Of a DNA stretch of 64,000 bases, positions 36,901 through 50,384 are shown piece by piece (within the stretch, counting starts at the first letter, position 1; each line of letters starts with the position of its first letter). Made by a program: the position numbers and the translations under genes. Below the pieces are notes generated by a model, which worked only from the letters and a program-made list of their open reading frames with translations, had not been told where the DNA came from and ran no database searches. Origin of the DNA: Phaseolus vulgaris (lineage: Eukaryota > Streptophyta > Magnoliopsida > Fabales > Fabaceae). Location: assembly GCF_000499845.2 (NCBI RefSeq), contig NC_023755.2:28776217-28840216 (forward strand), read 5' to 3'.

Positions 36901-39900
36901 TACGTTTCAGTAAAATTATAAACGATAGAAAACCTAAATTATCAATAAATACCACAGAAAGATCAAGCACATTATCAGCTGCAAGTAAGAAACTGAATTC
37001 TTAAAAAAGGGGTACCTCCTGCACAATTCTCCATTTTGAGTACAATCTACCCTCCCCATAACAATACGACCATCCGTTTCTGGATCATATCTACATAAAA
37101 ACGCAATCGTACAAATAAGACATCAAATTATTAAAGTGTAATTTCTAGGAATGAGAAAAACACTGTAAAATTTAAAGTACCTCTCTTTAATTATTTTAGA
37201 TGCTTTTTCCCATGAAGGTCTCTGAAAGAAAAGAGATGATGAAAGTGTCATAAAAAACTTTAAACGTTAAACAGAACAACTTCTACATGATTTCTTTCAT
37301 CACAACTTAGTAATTCATCAATCATCTTATATAGGCATATTACATGCATTGTGCAGCACTTACAACCTTCGAATGCCATATCATGTAGGCTTCTGCATCA
37401 TGAAGTTGCATTAGTCACCATTAAAGTGTATTTGTTGATGAGGTTGCATTGCAGTAAGCATTCAAATTAGCCTTTATCTCTACTGTATTGTATCTACCTA
37501 ACCGAACGATTATTTCTTAAGGAATAAAAAGTTATTAATAGTAGAAACAGAAAAGTTAATGTATTTTAGACAACAATAAAGACACGAGGAACCCCTTATT
37601 TGTTGAACTAATGAGGAAACAAGAAATGAAGATAAAATAATTACCAATCGTTGACTCCAATAACACCAAGGAGCATAAAAATTAATAACTGTAATTGGAA
37701 ACCTGCCAAAAGGTTACCCAAAATGGGGTTAATGGTACAAAAATATTGTTCAGTCCTAGACATAAGAGAGAAAGAACTATTCATCTCTCATATAGCTGAA
37801 ACTCAAAAAATATAAACAACATCAAATGAATGAATTTCTTGATTAACACACTTACTGGTGAGCATATTTATCAAAATTATCTGTTGTGAGTTCAAGAGCA
37901 CCTCCAATGGATTCTTCATGTTGTTCATTATCGTGCTTTATGTTAGTAGTAGTTGGTTCTGAATGGAACTCGTTACCAGTGGATCTTAAATTTGAATCAA
38001 TAGAAAACTTCCGAATTGTTTTCGTTAGATTCAGCCTGTTCTGAAAACAAGAGGTCGCAAATTAAGGACAAGGATGAAATATCAACAAACAGAGACTAGA
38101 AGGAATTATAGCACAGGAAATCATAAAATTCATAAAAAGATGAGGATTTTGTCATTTGGAACGTAAGGAATAGTGTGTAAAGAAGTACCAAATCTATTTG
38201 AAGTACTTATATTTCAGTGCCCTGGCTTCACATTTAAAGGGAAAATAGCATATAGAATTTTGAAAATCTATTAATGAACAAATGTTCTGAAGGCTAAACG
38301 TATGTTTATTTAATAACACTGAAATTTCTACAAGATTCAATTAACAACGTTCCTAGTGGATAACTACAGGTTCCTTAGGTCTGAATTCACAAAATTATAA
38401 AAAGTACCTTCCGTGAATAGTATCCTCATGTTTAGCCAATTCTTTGCCACTCATTGTTAATGAATATATATGAACTTATTACGTTAAACAAATGGAACAA
38501 ATAAATAAATGGAGATATTTATTTTATTGCTGGTAAACTCAGGGAGTATATGACACATTAAGTTAACTAATCAAAAACCAAAGTACAATTTCTTAAACCA
38601 AAAGCATAAATATTTAAGAGGTGATCGAAAGGAAATAACTAAAACTTACTGTGCCCAGCACGTCACTCACATCAACAGCTGCAAACTCGCATGAGAGGGC
38701 AGGAAAACTACAGTACAAATTGAAGCCATCAGCAAGAAACAATATATACAGGACAGGAAAGTTCATAAACAGTAATACACAGTAGGAATAATACGATAAA
38801 TAGCTATAGTTGTTGTATGAATAGAACACAATGATCACCGTCATAAAAATCATAATGAAACATATAAAACACAATAATCACCGCGGCAACCCTTGATTTC
38901 ATGTCACTTTCATGAACCATCACGCCATATCAAATATATAAAAATAATTCAAACAGGGTTCCAGTTTTTTATCTTCCCATCCCAATTCCAGTTTGAAAAG
39001 AAGCTTGAAAGGAAGAAAGAGGTGTATATATGAAAATTAATAGGTAAGTAAACCTCTCGAAGGAAATAATTTCTGTCTAATAAAAAGTCATATTACAATT
39101 CATTTTCTTTAACAAATTAACCAAAAGTTTAATGTTCAAGTTATCAAACCCCTAAGAGGTACCCTTTGTAGATTCTCAAGTGGAGAGTTACACGCCTTCT
39201 TCTTGATAACAAGAGTGATGGTATACAAATATTATGCAGCACAAGTTCTACGCTGTATATCAAACCCATGTGGAGAAAACAATGAAGCTATATACAAAGA
39301 TAGAAAAAAGCCTATTTAGCCTTTTACCTCATATTGAAATCTATACGTAAATAGTCCCCATCACTACTCTTGTCAACAATAACAGATGTAGCGGTGCTGA
39401 CAGACAAATAACTATTAAGTTCCTGCAACACAGTTACAAGTAATAAATCAATATGAATTTTGACAACCAAATTGAGGCATGAGTGTAAATTCTAACAATG
39501 AGACCTAATATCAATCCAAGAACACATGCATCAAGGCTTCACATGTGATAAACATAAACATTAGTGGTAAAAGCTACAAACCATTCCAAACAAAAACACC
39601 ATGCAGAGAGCTGCTACTATGGATAACCCTGCTCCGGATAATGATGCCTCAGTTAAATCTCTTGGGATTTTTCTGCAGACAGACAACCAGTAGACACATT
39701 TATTAGCAAAAATATAATTTTATGTGCATTCAGAAATCCACCCGTATATAATGTGAGTACTTTTACTTAAGTAATTTAATTTCTTATTCCACTCTCCCTC
39801 AAAGAATAACATGTCATTCTTTCTTGTTAGGTTTTAAAAAAAAAATTGCTACCATTTATGGTTTTCAGTTTTCACAAATAATTACAACATTAACACTTTA

Positions 39901-41206
39901 TTTTTATTTCAAAATAGGAATCAACTTAAAAACAAAATGACTATTTTCTAAATATTTGTAAAAGCAAGAAATAAAAACACAAAATATTTTTTTTTCTGAC
40001 AAGCAGGCCCTTAATTTTTCCTTTTCAAATATAAAAATTTATTTAAATATTATTAAACATATCCTACTTTTCAGTTTTAAACATCTTCTCTCTTTAAACC
40101 ATGATTCCACACATACTAGATGAATTCCGAGAAAAAAACGTGCAAGGCTCGGGATATTTACAATTAAAAGTTAAATTGATTGTAACAAATACACTAAGTG
40201 GACTACATATACCACCATTTCTTGTGCAATTTTAAATTAGCCTAGTTGTCACTGACAGTATAAAACATTTAGCACTTTCAGTAAACAACGAAGTAGCATA
40301 TCACAGTATTTGAAAAGGCTTCTCCCTACCGGTGAAAACATTAAATATTTTCTCGGAGATGATAGCACATGGTCCATAGTATAATATCTCAAAATTAAAT
40401 TCACCAATAAAATCCAGAGGCTTTGCTAATAAAAATTAAAAACACTTGATTCCTTATACATGTATATGAAGTGGAACATGTTGACAAGGTTCCATGCATA
40501 TGAAAAAGTCTTTATTAAGAAAGACGAATATCCATTTGGATTATCTATATCCTCAACGTAGAAAGTGGTCAGTGCACACTCCAAACAAAATTCAAAACTA
40601 AATCCTCCATTTTCTTGCCTCCATTTTAGCATATAGACACACTGATTAAATACCACATCGTCGTTCTCTTATGCTTCACATTTCCCCGAATCACACAGAA
40701 CTCACAAATTAATCCGCGGCCATGTTAGCCACAACGTCAAGTTTTCTGGAGTGTCCGTAGCCACAATTGAGGCCGTATATCACATTTATCTATAATATTC
40801 CAAATATCACAGAAAACGACGAAACTGCGATTGCAACCGCTTTTAAACATTTACGGAATTCATAACAGAAGCAAAACAAATTGAATTGACTTACAGCTAC
40901 ACCAAAAACAGAGAGTCACAGGCCACGAAGAAACCACATATAGAGATGACTAAGCGAATAACAGAGAGAGAAATAATCATTATATGAAGCAATCCGTAAC
41001 TACACGTTTACGATCAAATTAACGGAGCCACCGTTGCAACTGAAGATTGGCGCGTGCATTCAATATATAGATGGATTGAACGAACAAGGTGATCCAAAAA
41101 CATGAAATGCACGATTGTGGAAGAAAAGAAAATAGAGACAGATGTGAAGAAAGGAAGATTGTTACCTGTAAAAATCCACGGATTTGAGTTTGCTGGAGGA
41201 AATCAT
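30980..41206 (-). CDS. PDIL5-4: Protein disulfide-isomerase 5-4-like (thioredoxin domain within ERV/ERGIC membrane protein)
   Basis: Fifteen exons on the minus strand: 41166-41206, 39582-39672, 39328-39422, 38650-38707, 37856-38040, 37645-37702, 37181-37221, 37016-37090, 33568-33624, 32956-33022, 32667-32810, 32164-32385, 31305-31457, 31137-31214 and 30980-31057. All are GT-AG and in frame, giving 480 residues, the usual family length. Residues 1-44 begin MISSSKLKSVDFYRK and end in a membrane segment (LSIVAALCMVFLFGM), the ERGIC-N part. A thioredoxin fold around 140-256 has W-C170-Y-W-S173, a CxxS rather than CxxC site, so classic dithiol exchange is unlikely. A His-rich stretch (TDHGHHDHESYYGD) follows. 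Residues about 305-460 are the COPII-coated ERV domain (FDASQMNMSHVVNHLSFG), with a second membrane segment near 437-460 and C-terminal KKVELGKNF. The family acts in the ER/early secretory pathway. Intron 8 (3.4 kb) holds a minisatellite. Confidence 0.95.
35235..35745. repeat. ~62-bp minisatellite in intron 8 of the PDI-like gene
   Basis: About eight diverged units share the order CTCCAGCTCGACTGGAG, TTCGGCCTTAGAAGGACT, AGGTCGACCATAAAATATC. The first phrase is a short inverted repeat (CTCCAG/CTGGAG). Open frames across the block simply follow the repeat period. It lies between exons 9 and 8. Confidence 0.85.
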
Positions 41207-42014
41207 GGTTGCGAGAAAGCGGAATTTCACGGAAAATGGAAAGGTAAAGAAAAGAGGAAGATAGATGAAGGGGAGAATAGGAGAAAGCTCAAATCCCGAA
41301 GGATTGAGATTTGAGAGTGTAATTGAAAATGTAATGGTATAGATCGAAGGAGAAGGAGTTTTTCTTCAACTGTTAGCTTTTCCGTTGAGTTTTTGTTCAA
41401 TACTAACTAAAACTCCGCGCTCTCTGTCTCTCTCACTCGGTTTGCGCAAAAATTATTATTTTTTATTTATTTTTATTTTAAATTTGTGATGATACCACAG
41501 CTCAGTACTTTTCTCAAATAAAATAGTATCAGAAAATACCTTCACAAAAAAAGTATAAAAAACTCTCACAATAAAATATGACTAGATTTTGGAAGACTTG
41601 TAGTAACTAACTTATTTGAACTTACCTTTTATCACAAGTGTTTGTAAAAATATTTAAGAAATTTATAGAAATATCTTATCATTGTTTGTAAATTACTTTT
41701 AAAAAATAAGAATATATATACTGCGGGTATTTCTTTTCATTTATTCACTCAAATTAATATTAATATCTGCTTCTACAAAAAATAAAAAAGTTATAATTTT
41801 GTATGTCTAGTAACTGTTTTATTCTTAATGCGTTTATTTCTTTTTACTAAAACATATAGTTTAATTAAATAAATTTATATTTGTTTATGTTGCTAATGAT
41901 TTCTTATACCTTTCCTTCTTCTTTAGTAATGGTGTGTACTAGTTGAAAATTTAGAAGGAGATACTACTTTTATATGCATGTATTTATTTATACTCGTGTG
42001 TGCATAATTTTTTA

Positions 42015-42053
<39 letters not shown>

Positions 42054-43440
42054 TTTAACTATATCTTATTATATATTTTTATTTCTAAAACTAGTGATAG
42101 TGGAATTATTACACATGAGTATTGTAATTATCATTTGGCAAGGTGGCCAATTGGGAAAAGATGGTTTAATTTCTTCTTACACCCATGATTTTCTCATGCA
42201 CCTCCATATTTTTAAAAATATCAAAATTATTCATTTTCAATTTTACAATCTAAAATATAAAAAAAATATATCAAAATTATTCATTTTCAATTTTACAATC
42301 TAAAATATAAATTTGTATTTAATTGTATAATCTGAACTACAAAATTTTTATTCTGATAGTGCAATCTAAACACAAAATTTGCATTCTGATAGTGCAATCT
42401 AAACACAAAATTTGCATTCTGATTGTACAATCTAGATTACAAAATTTGTATTTTAGAATATACTTAATTGCAGTTCCATACTAAAATTTTTCTATTATGA
42501 ATTGCACATTCTTTATATTCCACATATTCTGAAATTAAAAAAAAATCACAAATTTTAATTTTTAGATTCTATAATTTAAAATGTTCTCTAGATTTCACAT
42601 TCTAAATTAAAAATAAAATAAAATTGAATAACTGAAAACTAACTGTGAAAGCAAACTAGTGTCAAAGGTAACTTCGATATTCTTGAAAGTATGAGGTGCA
42701 AAAGGAAAATATGAACGTACATGAAGAAATTACCAAACGAAAGCCATATTAGCGTAATTGTTCTATAATGGCCTCCTTTTTATTCAGCCAATAATGCTTA
42801 GAGTGGAGGTTTGCAGTATATCATTTTTTTCTAATATCTCCATGAATTTTAAATTCTCAAATTGACCCTTTTGGTATCAAATTGCACTAGAGAGTATTGT
42901 TTGTTTTGGTATTGTGCTGTTGTGCCTTTTTTGAGACTTTTTACATAGTTCATGCTTGTGGGGTCTTTGATAATGGTGTTGGTGGTATTGTTGGAAGTGT
43001 AGAGTGTATTATATTGTTGGATTTATAGTGAAATGAAGATATTATATGGAGGGAAGATAAGTTTCTCTTTTTACTTGAAGGATGTTTCTTTGGTTAACGA
43101 TTTCTAATTTAACTATTATACTTATTGGATTAATCCAATATGTTATATAAAAATTATTGGAATTTCAAATTGTACCATTTGAAAGTTAATATAGTATTCT
43201 TTGAAAGTTAATATAGTATTCTGCATTACAAAATGGGGAAATCAATTTTAACTTTTGGACTGTTCAATTATTACAAAAAAAAATTAAAAATTACACACAA
43301 ATTGTTACACATTAATCTTTATCTGTTGGTATTACATATAAATATTATCTATAAATCTTATTAACCTTACATACAAATATTAAATTGTGGATACATTATC
43401 CACAAATTTGTATTTATAAGTAACTTCAATATTATATACA
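41207..43440. other. Upstream region of the PDI-like gene and AT-rich DNA
   Basis: Bases 41207-41400 are a purine/pyrimidine-biased 5' UTR and promoter for the minus-strand gene. Beyond this I see AT-rich DNA without genes. It includes a (TA)n run at about 42019-42052, two copies of a 50-bp unit (TCAAAATTATTCATTTTCAA at 42221 and 42271), and a 33-bp unit (TTCTGATAGTGCAATC at 42351 and 42384). Confidence 0.6.
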
Positions 43441-43449
43441 GAAGATTAT

Positions 43450-44420
43450 TATTCACGTATTAATAATAATATTATTACTATTATAATAATATTAGTATTA
43501 TTATTAATATTATCAATATAATATTATTTAAAATATTATTAAAGTAATAAGAATAATAATATAATAATAAATAATATTAATTAATATTAATTTTAGTATT
43601 CTTCATATTATTATTAACATTATTATTAATATTATTATTAATATTATTTATATTATTATTAATATTAATATTAGTAATACTACAACTAATATTGTTATTC
43701 ATAAAAATAATATTAATACTCATATTATTATAATTATTATTATTAATATTATTTATATAGATCATTAGTTAGATTTATATACGAATGTAGTAGATTCGTA
43801 AATAATTTACCTAAGAATCTACGTTTGTGGGTAATATTAATAATATTGATAAAAAATATTATATATATATATAAAAGTATTATCTACGACTATATATCAG
43901 TAATTAATATTAATAAAATTATAATTAATAATTTTATTATTAAAATTAATAATATTAATGATAATAACAATATTATTATTATATAGTTATTAATATTGTT
44001 ATGAGTATTTTTTTTCTTATTCACAATATTATAAATATTATTAATATCAATATCAATATCAATATTTTTATTATTATTAAAAATATTATTATAATTATAA
44101 TTATTATTCATAATAATATTATTATTTGTAATGATATTATTATTATTATCAGTAATATAAAAGATAATATTAATAATAATAATTATAATCATAATAACAA
44201 TAATAATTATATTAAGAATAATAATAATATGATAACAAAGTTGTATGACATATTGGTTATAGATTTTATATTTTCTCATGGAATTTGGATTTAGGGTTTA
44301 GATCTAGAAAGTTGAGTTAAATTAATTTCAACACTAGATTGTTGATAATATTAGTAATAACAATAATAAATAATTATAATAACAAGTAGTAATATTAAAA
44401 ATAATGATAATATTATATAC
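43450..44420. repeat. AT-only trinucleotide-type repeat block
   Basis: Almost a kilobase is dominated by TAA/TTA/ATT triplets (TAATATTATTATTAATATT theme), with a more complex gap at 43760-43910. Asn/Ile-rich open frames on both strands are by-products. Confidence 0.85.
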
Positions 44421-46437
44421 GGATGAGTACATGTGAGAAACGTGGAATAATGTTTATTAACAAAAAAAATTTCTTACAAAATTATTTATGCTCCCATTAC
44501 ATACAAACTTTTACCATTACTTACGAATTTTTGTCGTAAGTTTTTACCGTGAATCCAAAATACATTTGGTCTTCTAGAAAATATAATTCAGAAGTCATTA
44601 TAGATTGCACAATCCAAAATACAAATCTGATTTTTGAATTGTACATTTTGTAATACATTTTGGAAGATCAAATGTATTATGGATTGTTCATCCAATAAAT
44701 CAAATTTTCCTTGTGGGGTGTGCAATCCAGAAGCCTTAGTTGTGCAATTGCTTTATTTATTTTTATTTTTTTAAATTCATGCTTACATCCTCTAATTGCA
44801 CCTCAATATTAAGTATTACAATGTTTTGTGATCACTCTTATCATTGCTTTAGTAGTGATTATGAAATATAAAAATGGAATCCGATTTTGAAGCAAAATAT
44901 AATATGAAAATGGATAAGTTGTCTGACATAGATGTCTAATATTGTGATGTTTGAGGCAATAAAAAATGAATTGGTTGGAGGAGTTTGTATTTGACCTTTT
45001 ACAATAGAGGAGGTAAGTCAAATTTCATATTATTAGTAAAAAATAATGTGACATAAGATATGTATTTATGTTGTAATGTATTTGTGTATGTGTTTGGTAT
45101 ATGAGATAACTTACTTGAATGAGTGTGTGCGCGTGGTAGTATTTCAAATTGATTTTGTAATTATCATTTTGAGGTCTAATACAACAAATAGACAATAAGA
45201 AAAAAATATATATGTTGTTAAGTTGTGAAAGAGATGATAAATATAAAAAATATAAAAATAATTTATACATCACTCTAACTTATACTCACACACAAATTGT
45301 CATTTTAAATTATAGATTAAACCAAGTCACAATAGAAAACAGTAAATTTTTTAAAATAATATATAGGAGTCATAATCATCTTGAATTCATTGGTGCATTG
45401 ATTATTTTGAAAGTTATATTTCATATTATAAAATCTAAAAAGTAATTTTAGATCCGAAAATATCTTCTAAATATTATAATTTGAAATGTATTTAGTTTAT
45501 AAGAAATAAATACTAAAATATTCAATTTAAAAACTTTCTAGAAGATTCAATTCAGAATGAAAGAAGAACAACAAATAAGAACCCAAACCTAATAACACCA
45601 AACATGATGAAGATAATGAGTGATGAAAGTCGTTCCTAGCAACGATAATATGTTCTAACAGTGGTCTAAAATAGTGCAAGCGGAGCAACTATGGCGACGA
45701 ACATCTACCATAACGAGGGAGAAAAAAAATCGTAAATGACAAGATTTGCGCAGAAGTAAAATGGATGAAGGGTCAATTAATGTTTTTAGTCAATATTGTT
45801 AGGATTGAGATTTAAATAAGAGAAGAGAGAGCCTTTTTTATTTTGCAATCTTTTTCATGACTGATATTCATAAATGTTTTCTTTTTCTTCTATCAAGTGT
45901 GTTGACAAAATTAAGAAAAATGTTAATGTAAAAAGGAAAATAGATAAAAAAAAAATTAACAAAATATACTCAACTGATCAAATAGATTGTTTTTAGGTAA
46001 ACATATCAAAATAGTTTAGAGAAACAAATTTATCGTATAATACGGCTTAAAATCATAATTCGGAAAAATTTTAATTACATCCACTGAAATTATACTAAAT
46101 ATACGTTAATAAAGTCAAATTCATGTTCTCTATAAGTTTTAAACAATTCACTCACTACGTGTTTTCAATAAATATCACTCATGTTTCTTATATTTTTTTA
46201 AATAAACATTCATCCCATCATCTTTTAATAAATAACAAACGGTTTCCTTCTCTTATGTTTTCTTAAATAAAGTGACATTCACTTTATTATTTTCTTTACA
46301 AAATAATAATTTTAGTTATTGTTTACATAAAATTTATTATATAAAAATAAAAACTAAAGAAGATACAAGTACACTTAAGTATAAACTCATGCTATGAAAA
46401 TGTTAATTAAATGTTTATATGTTTTGTGACAATAAAA
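44421..46437. other. AT-rich intergenic DNA
   Basis: I see no gene. Bases 44560-44720 resemble the 42.3-kb GCAATCTAAA/ACAAAATTT repeats in diverged form. A slightly GC-richer patch at 45600-45760 (GGCGACGAACATC) has no open frame I can recognise. Confidence 0.5.
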
Positions 46438-46508
46438 GCGCATCTGGTGTAGTGGTATCATAGTACCCTCCCACGGTACTGACCGGGGTTCGATTCCCCG
46501 GATGCGCA
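46438..46508 (+). tRNA. tRNA-Gly (anticodon CCC)
   Basis: A 71-nt cloverleaf: acceptor arms GCGCATC and GATGCGC with discriminator A; a D-arm containing TGGTGTAGTGGTATCA; an anticodon stem GTACC/GGTAC with 7-nt loop CTCCCAC, giving anticodon CCC; and a T-arm CCGGGGTTCGATTCCCCGG. Internal box A (TGGTGTAGTGG) and box B (GGTTCGATTCC) are intact. There is no intron and no encoded CCA, as in nuclear genes. It decodes glycine GGG codons. Confidence 0.97.
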
Positions 46509-46518
46509 TATAATAAGG

Positions 46519-46523
46519 TTTTT
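46519..46523 (+). terminator. Pol III terminator (T5) of the tRNA-Gly gene
   Basis: The first run of five T residues lies 11 bp past the tRNA 3' end, the usual place for RNA polymerase III termination. A longer T run follows near 46536. Confidence 0.8.
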
Positions 46524-47674
46524 AGTTTTTTATATTTTTTTTTCTCCAAAAACAGTAGCTATTTTAATTTTTGAGCTATTTTTTTCAACAATACACCTTT
46601 ATATGGTTAAAAGTAATTAATGCAGAACCACTTGTATTAAGAATAAGAAAAGAAGTAGTTGAAAAGTTAAGGATTTCTTTCATTATATTTGTATTGATTG
46701 AATATTTCCAGTGGCTAACAAGACATAATTGATATAATTAATAATCTCAAAACACTTCAGAAAACGAAAAAAACCCCTCAATGAATAATTAGGGTTAGAA
46801 AAAATAAAGATGCTCGATATGGGATAATTTGTATAAAATTTGTTTAATATTTTGATATAAAAAGTAATTATTTTATAACTTCTTTTAAAAATAAAATATT
46901 ATATTATAATAAAATAATAATAATTTATTTAGATGTCAATCTAACCATTGTTATTATTCCTTAATGGGTTCATTCTTCCTCTGTAATGCATGTGTCAATT
47001 TTATTCGATGCCACGATTTGACAAACCACAATATTTGCCAATCAAGGAAGCAGCATACCTAACTAATAATACTTGAAATATGACCATCCTCTTAATAATA
47101 AAACTTTACAAAAACATAAATTTATTTATTAAATCTTGAAATATTATCCTAAAAGTTTTTTTTTTATATAGTATTAGTTTAAATATGCTTATGTTAGTAT
47201 TTGATGTGAAAAGTGGATTTAAAAAGTTTAGTAATTTAAATTTATAATTTTATGTTTTTATTGTTTTTAGCAATACTTTATAAATTTATGGATTTAAGCA
47301 AATAATTATCAAGGTGAATGATTTGATCTCCGATTAATATAAATATATTTAATCATATTAAACTTTATTATATACGTTTTCAGCACACACTTAAATAATT
47401 ATGGAGGAAAGTGTATGAAATAATTGCAAGAAATTAAAGAGAAAGGAAAATCTTAAAGCGAAAGAAGAAAAATGATAGAAGCTCACGAGAATATCAGTTC
47501 TATTGATTGTGATGGTAAGATCAAATGTTTTCAACTAGGAATATGGTAAACGAGAGGATGTCAGAAGCTGAGTAGATGACACTATTAATATCTTGCGGAG
47601 AGAGATGGTTGAGATGAAGAAGAAGAAAGAATAGGAGATATTAGTTCTCCAGAAAGAGAATGTAGAGAAGAAGA
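46524..47674. other. AT-rich intergenic DNA left of copia element C
   Basis: No gene or RNA is recognised. Bases 47440-47670 are purine-rich (many GAAGAA/GAGA) without a stable open frame. Confidence 0.5.
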
Positions 47675-48728
47675 TGTTGAAGATAGACTTTGATGTCTCC
47701 AAATCTATGAGGATTGCTTGAAGGCCTGGGTGCTACTTGTGTGTGTTTTGGGTAGTTTGAATTTGTAAATCCACTCTTTGTTATGATCCAAACTTGTTTT
47801 AATCAAGATCTTTTAAAAAAAGAGTGTTTTCTAAAGAAGTGGAAAAACAACCAGTTGTTTTATCGTTTCAATCGATTGTTTTACACTTCGTGGTTTTTGA
47901 AAAGGATTTGAAAAGCTTAACTTTGTTTGACTTTGTTGTCAAACCAATTCAATTGGTTGTTTCGAGAAATCAACCGATTGTTTTTTGAAAATTCTTAATA
48001 GAATCTATTAAGTTTGTTAAAACTGTCTTAAATGATTCAAAACTGATTTGGCTCTTGCATTAAATGTTTTTAACAGCTTATTGGAGTATAAATAATTTGT
48101 TATACGCTCCTAGTTGTTATGAAAATAAAATTGTACCTTTCAAATCAGTTTTTTCCAAGATTGCTTCAAGCTTTGGATTCTTTTAAAGAGTGGAATAGGA
48201 TTGCTTTGTAATTTTTAATTCATTGTATCAGGTGTGATCATTCCTTTTCTCTCTTAATCTCTATAAATCTGTAAAGACTAGTGTGTGCAAATCTAGAAGG
48301 TGTTCTGATCTGTGGTGTATTGTTAGCCAAAGAAGGTGTGTATTCTTGAGGGATTCAAGATCACCTCTTTGGTGTGTGTGGTTTGTAATCAAGGTTTTGA
48401 TTCTTAGTGGATTTCTCAGAGGTTTTTGAAAACTGAATGTAGCTCTTGGTTAAGAGTGAACCAGTATAAATTTGTTGCGTGCTCTTTCTATCCCGTATCT
48501 CTTCTAAATCTGTTTTAGCTTGTTTTTATTCACTGCTTGTAAAAACAATCGGTTGATTCGCATAAACAATCGGTTGTTTTCAGGAATAAACTTAAAACAA
48601 GTTTATTTGTTGGCTGATTTGGTTTCTTATTCATTGATTCTTCATTGAACTTCACTCTACCTTCAGTATTTGCGAATTTTTTTTATAAACAATTCACCCC
48701 CTCTTGTTTAAGGCTTACAATTCCAACA
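47675..48728 (+). mobile_element. 5' LTR of copia element C
   Basis: The LTR begins TGTTGAAGATAGAC and ends CAATTCCAACA (1,054 bp). It shows the same layout as the B and D LTRs: two paired CGGTTG-type motifs in the 5' half (47851, 47953), one near the end (48549), and the CAATTCACCCCCTC boundary at about 48690. The bases after it, ATTAATATCAAGAG, are a decayed version of the primer site ATTGGTATCAGAG. No 3' LTR was found. Confidence 0.8.
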
Positions 48729-48898
48729 ATTAATATCAAGAGTTAGGTTCTTGAAAGTCATTCAAATTTTGATCCAAAAATCTGTTTTCATGCAGGTAAA
48801 CTACCTTTGGGGGAAGGTGCTTCTATTATTAGACCACCTCTGTTTTGTAGTGTAAATTACCAGTTTTGGAAGGTAAAAATGAAAATATTTGTAGAATC

Positions 48899-48903
48899 AA
48901 TTG
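48899..48903. repeat. Target-site duplication AATTG, left
   Basis: AATTG here is identical to 55357-55361 on the other side of the gypsy-type element. Together they prove a single retrotransposition event into gag of element C. Confidence 0.95.
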
Positions 48904-50364
48904 TGTACCGACCAGGTCATCGGGTGTGATGACGTGGACAAGAGAAAGGTAGGTGGTCAACAAGTCAACGTAGTCGCCGTATGTAGAAGCGGCGTTCTGC
49001 AGTATAAATAATCGGTTATCGCCGAGATGTGTCACCGCCAAGATGGATCATCGCCCATCGCCCAAGAGAAGCATCGCGCAGAAGTAAGACGTCGCTGAGT
49101 AAGACGTCGCCGAGTGTAGACATCGCCCTAAAGTTGGGTGGCGGCACTGTGGGACCCTCCGCACAGAATAAATGGTCGAGTCAAAGGGGCACCCACGGAG
49201 TATGATGGCGCGAGAGATACAACGCTCAAGTTAGAGCCCAAGTGGCCATAAGGTTATACATTGCACTCCAGATAAGGGAAGCCCATGGGCCGTGTACCGA
49301 CCAGGTCATCAGGCGTGATGACGCGTCTTGCACGTGCTCGAGTGGGGCGTGCTCAATGGAACGCGTAGGCTAGAAAAGATGAATGGCTCGGAAGTGGGCA
49401 TAGTCGCCGATCGGTGGATTGGCGTTCTTCGATCTCTAGTGTGCGTAACCGGCGGTCACCAAAGTTGCGTCGCAGTCGCCGTATGAGAATGCTAGGAGAT
49501 CGGGTGGTTTACACACCGCCACAAGGAGCACGTCGCCGGGTCTCCCAGCGTACTTAGTTAAGGCTGTCGATGGCTCGGAAGGGTAATTCCAAGCGTGTAA
49601 GTTCAGTAAGACGATGGTGGCACCAGCTTGGGGCATGAAAGTCGAGTGGGTTGGGGGAAACACCTTGCACATCAGCGACAAGATTCCCAAAGTGGACATT
49701 CGTTGGTGACAAGGTTTCCCCAGCTAGAACCTGCATGGCGTAGCAGTAAGGAGGGTGCCATTCGCGGCGAGCGATATCATAGAGATGATGCACCTTGTTG
49801 CATCCGATACTCGCCTTGTCGGGTGGAGTTTCACAGCGCATTACGTGCTAGGTTGCCCCTTGAGTTGAAGACTTAGCTGTGCGGCTGGTTACTACACAAA
49901 GAATGACGTTTAAGTTGCCCCAATCCCGATGATGACACGTGCAGGGCTGGATGCGAGCCACGCGTCCAAAAGCATAACAACCTGGAGAGAGAAGAAACCT
50001 AGCTATAAAGGTAACCTTAACAGAGTCTGCAGAGGTACGCTTTCATAATTACACAGAGCACTAAACCCTAGTTGTTCTTGACGGCGCACCCAACTGTGAG
50101 CACAAGGCAATTAGGGCAACACAGTTTTAGTCCTTGAGTACAGTTTTTGACCACCCTCAGAGCATTCGTTCAAGTGCTCCGATACGGGGGTGCGTCACCT
50201 TTGATGTTTCTCGCTGGCTGACTTGAGCGTCGGAGTGCAAACGGCCGCGAGGGCGCCCCTTTGTTCTTCTTTTTCAGGTACTCATACACAAGAGGGAACG
50301 AAGGTGCTCTAGCTCGTGAGTACAAGCCACTCGTAGAGACGACCTAGGTCAACCGGCCGAAACA
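48904..50364 (+). mobile_element. 5' LTR of the non-coding gypsy-type element (1,461 bp)
   Basis: The LTR runs from TGTACCGACCAGG to CCGGCCGAAACA. It is nearly identical to the 3' LTR (about 19 differences by eye, near 98.7 %). A TATA-like TATAAAG lies at 50004-50010, which would start transcription near 50035. A second copy of the LTR start (TGTACCGACCAGGTCATCAG) occurs at 49293, so the LTR is composite. Confidence 0.95.
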
Positions 50365-50366
50365 TT

Positions 50367-50384
50367 TGGCGCCCACCGTGGGGC
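50367..50384 (+). promoter_or_regulatory. Primer binding site candidate
   Basis: TGGCGCCCACCGTGGGGC lies two bases after the 5' LTR. It begins TGG, complementary to a tRNA 3' CCA end, as in LTR retrotransposons. I do not assign the tRNA. Confidence 0.75.

Noticed and set aside
43577..44294. Overlapping Asn/Ile open frames on both strands
   Set aside because: By-products of the TAA/TTA repeat block.
49436..49876. Open frames of 82-95 residues on both strands, repeated at 54428-54868
   Set aside because: They lie inside the two LTRs and are duplicated with them; frames on both strands are equally open and no domain is visible.
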